7,893 nt of DNA from Vicinamibacteria bacterium (GTDB lineage Bacteria > Acidobacteriota > Vicinamibacteria > Vicinamibacterales > 2-12-FULL-66-21), in contig JAICSD010000199.1 in NCBI GenBank assembly GCA_025937075.1, positions 1-7,893 of the forward strand, in the 5' to 3' direction. Below the pieces are notes generated by a model. It ran no database searches. It was not told the DNA's origin and saw only the letters and a list, made by a program, of their open reading frames with translations. The position numbers and the translations under genes were made by a program. This document shows, in pieces, positions 6,355 through 7,893 of the stretch (positions within the stretch are counted from its first letter, which is position 1; each line of letters starts with the position of its first letter).

Positions 6355-7358
6355 GGGATCGGGACGGCCGCCAGCAGTTCCTGAAGAATCGTGTCCGATT
6401 CGACGCCTTCGGCCTGCGCGCGGACCGTCCGCGCGATGCGGTGCCGCGCCGCGTCGCAGAAGATTTCCTTGACGTCTTCCGGCAGCACCCAGGCCCGCCC
6501 GTGAAGGAACGCGGTGACGCGCGCCAGCGCGAGCACGTGCTGATACGAGCGCGGAGAAATCCCGAGCTGCAGCAGCTCCTTCAGGTCGGCCCGCTCGACT
6601 TCCGCCGGTTCACGCGTCGCGCGGCCGAGCCGGACGATGTACTCGAGGATCTTGTCGTCGACGAACACGTGCGTGCGGATGAACTCGCGAAGCACGTTGA
6701 CATCGTCCGGCGTGACCCGGCGGTCGATCGTGGTCTCCGCCATCCGCGACTGCAGCATCGCGACCTCCTCGCCGCCCGACGGATAGCCGACGCGAAGCAT
6801 CATGGAAAAGCGATCGAGCTGCGCTTCGGGCAGCGTGTAGACGCCTTCCTGCTCGACCGGGTTCTGCGTCGCGAGCACCCAGAACGGATCGTCGAGCGGG
6901 AACGTCGTGTCGGCGATCGTCACCTGCCGTTCCTGCATGGCCTCGAGCAGGGCGCTCTGCGTCTTGGGCGTCGCGCGGTTGATTTCGTCGGCCAGCAGGA
7001 TATTGGTGAAGATCGGGCCCTGCTCGGTTCGAAACGTCGCCGTCTTGGCGTCGTAGATCCGCGTGCCGAGGATGTCGGCCGGCAGCAGGTCCGGCGTGAG
7101 CTGCACGCGCTGGAATTTCGCCGAAATCGCCTGCGCGATCGTGGTGGCGGTCAACGTCTTGGCGACGCCCGGAACGCCTTCGAGCAGGAGGTGGCCGCAG
7201 CCAGTTCGTGCGCGCCCCTTCGACGCGGAGAACGGAATCGCGGCAAAGAGGGCCGTGAGCATGCGGCGGATGAGCGTCCGCTGCCCGACGATGACTTTTC
7301 CGACTTCCTGCTCGAGACCGGCGATGACTTCGCCGGCGCTCTCGACCGTCGCGTTCAC
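6351..7358 (-). CDS. moxR: MoxR-family AAA+ ATPase
   Basis: A 335-residue cytoplasmic ATPase of the MoxR branch of AAA+ proteins, chaperone-like and paired with VWA proteins. Numbering from the GTG at 7358: VGQ at 24-26, Walker A GVPGVAKT at 61-68 (K67), Walker B LLADEIN at 121-127 (D124, E125), then NRATPKTQSALLEAMQERQV (127-146), the MoxR signature. Sensor 1 LATQNP is at 162-167 (N166), the arginine-finger region LPEAQLDRF at 176-184 (R183), and sensor 2 GISPRS at 266-271 (R270). All catalytic elements are intact. A polar insert, SASKGRARTGCGH at 44-56, precedes the strand leading into Walker A. The frame allows a GTG at 7370 as well. I prefer 7358 because it makes a GTGA overlap with the upstream stop (7355-7358), the same arrangement as the other three junctions; neither start has a strong Shine-Dalgarno. 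Confidence 0.94.
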   Translation of the reverse strand: MNATVESAGEVIAGLEQEVGKVIVGQRTLIRRMLTALFAAIPFSASKGRARTGCGHLLLEGVPGVAKTLTATTIAQAISAKFQRVQLTPDLLPADILGTRIYDAKTATFRTEQGPIFTNILLADEINRATPKTQSALLEAMQERQVTIADTTFPLDDPFWVLATQNPVEQEGVYTLPEAQLDRFSMMLRVGYPSGGEEVAMLQSRMAETTIDRRVTPDDVNVLREFIRTHVFVDDKILEYIVRLGRATREPAEVERADLKELLQLGISPRSYQHVLALARVTAFLHGRAWVLPEDVKEIFCDAARHRIARTVRAQAEGVESDTILQELLAAVPIP

Positions 7359-7893
7359 AGCAACATCCACAACATCACGCCCGCGGCGGCCGCCGCGCCA
7401 AGCGCCTCCGGATAAAGGTCCCGATAATCGGTCGTCGTACGCCAGCCGACGATCTTCCGTTCGCTGAGCGCAATCTCGCTGATGGCTGTCGTCAGCTCCC
7501 CGCCGGTGGTCGAGCGCACGTACTCGCCGCCGGTCGCGGCGGCAATCTGCCGCAGCGTGGACTCCTCGAACCGTGTCCGTACGACCCGGCCGTCTTCGTC
7601 GCGCAGCGGAGCCTCGCGCCCGTCGGGCTCGCGCACCGGTATCGGCACTTCGTTGTCGGATCCGATCCCGATGCAGTGAATATGGAGGCCCGCCGCGCGG
7701 TACTGCGCGACCTGACGCTCGAGATCGGCGCCGTAATCCTCGCCGTCGGAGATGAGCAGGAAGATCTTCCTGGTCTTGCGGTCGTCCTTCGTCGCCACCT
7801 CGGTGGCGTTCTTCAGCGCCGCGCCGATGTTGGTTCCGAGCAGCGTCTGCGGATCCTGGTCGACCCAGTCGAGAAAGAAGGCCACCGTGTTCA
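7355..7893 (-). CDS. batB: BatB-like VWA protein, C-terminal part only (5' end beyond right window edge)
   Basis: The last 178 residues of a membrane-anchored VWA protein. The frame is open through the right edge, so the GTG at 7885 is an internal codon and not the start. The visible part carries the second half of the MIDAS site: T20 in GTNIGAAL and D49 in LLISDGED, counting from the first complete codon. The first DxSxS motif is off the window. The stretch IHCIGIGSDNEVPIPVREPDG, the DEDGRVVRTRFEESTLRQIA segment and ATGGEYVR are typical of the C-terminal half of BatB. YRDLYPEALG leads into a short terminal hydrophobic helix ending in LWMLL, the expected last TM. The stop at 7355-7357 overlaps the moxR start. 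The complete gene should begin about 450-500 bp to the right. Confidence 0.88.
   Translation of the reverse strand, partial: NTVAFFLDWVDQDPQTLLGTNIGAALKNATEVATKDDRKTRKIFLLISDGEDYGADLERQVAQYRAAGLHIHCIGIGSDNEVPIPVREPDGREAPLRDEDGRVVRTRFEESTLRQIAAATGGEYVRSTTGGELTTAISEIALSERKIVGWRTTTDYRDLYPEALGAAAAAGVMLWMLL

Noticed and set aside
5356..6384. 342-codon plus-strand open frame opposite DUF58
   Set aside because: It is antisense to the DUF58 gene, whose PYRPGDD and RRIDWN motifs are clear, and it shows no coherent domain of its own.
6441..7415. 324-codon plus-strand open frame opposite moxR
   Set aside because: It is antisense to a gene with all AAA+ motifs and its product is an Arg/His/Glu/Leu-rich shadow.

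Overview
This is a GC-rich (roughly two-thirds G+C by eye), densely coding bacterial window. An ADOP-type FtsX/MacB permease, a secreted imidazolonepropionase-like amidohydrolase with what looks like a leaderless promoter, and a complete-looking MoxR/Bat cluster together suggest Acidobacteriota, possibly the Vicinamibacteria. That assignment is inference from gene families and style; no rRNA or tRNA gene is present to test it.

Layout. (1) Positions 1-1853, minus strand: the first 617 codons of an ADOP ABC-transporter permease whose C-terminus lies beyond the left edge. (2) Positions 1854-2136: a divergent intergenic region with a ten-copy 7-bp tandem repeat, a perfect 8-bp GC hairpin, a 7-bp inverted repeat and a -10-like hexamer just before the next start codon. 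(3) Positions 2137-3393, plus strand: an exported metal-dependent amidohydrolase. (4) Positions 3394-3506: a convergent intergenic region that is almost entirely one imperfect 30-bp inverted repeat. (5) Positions 3507-7893, minus strand: five overlapping genes transcribed right to left: BatB-like VWA protein (5' end beyond the right edge), MoxR AAA+ ATPase, DUF58 protein, a membrane-anchored BatD/DUF4381-like protein, and BatA-like VWA protein.

How the genes work together. The five minus-strand genes overlap at every junction, most simply by 4 bp (ATGA or GTGA), so they are probably co-translated and their products made in step. In characterised relatives a MoxR ATPase acts with a cytoplasmic DUF58 protein and membrane-anchored VWA proteins as a chaperone-like or envelope-stress (Bat, 'aerotolerance') complex. 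All MIDAS and ATPase motifs that fall inside the window are intact. The permease and the amidohydrolase are separate transcription units with no evident functional tie to the Bat cluster.

I found no CRISPR array, integrase, transposase, toxin-antitoxin pair, tRNA or rRNA. The genes belong to known families. The least explained material is the short degenerate tandem and inverted repeats in the two intergenic regions, and the composite membrane protein between DUF58 and BatA.
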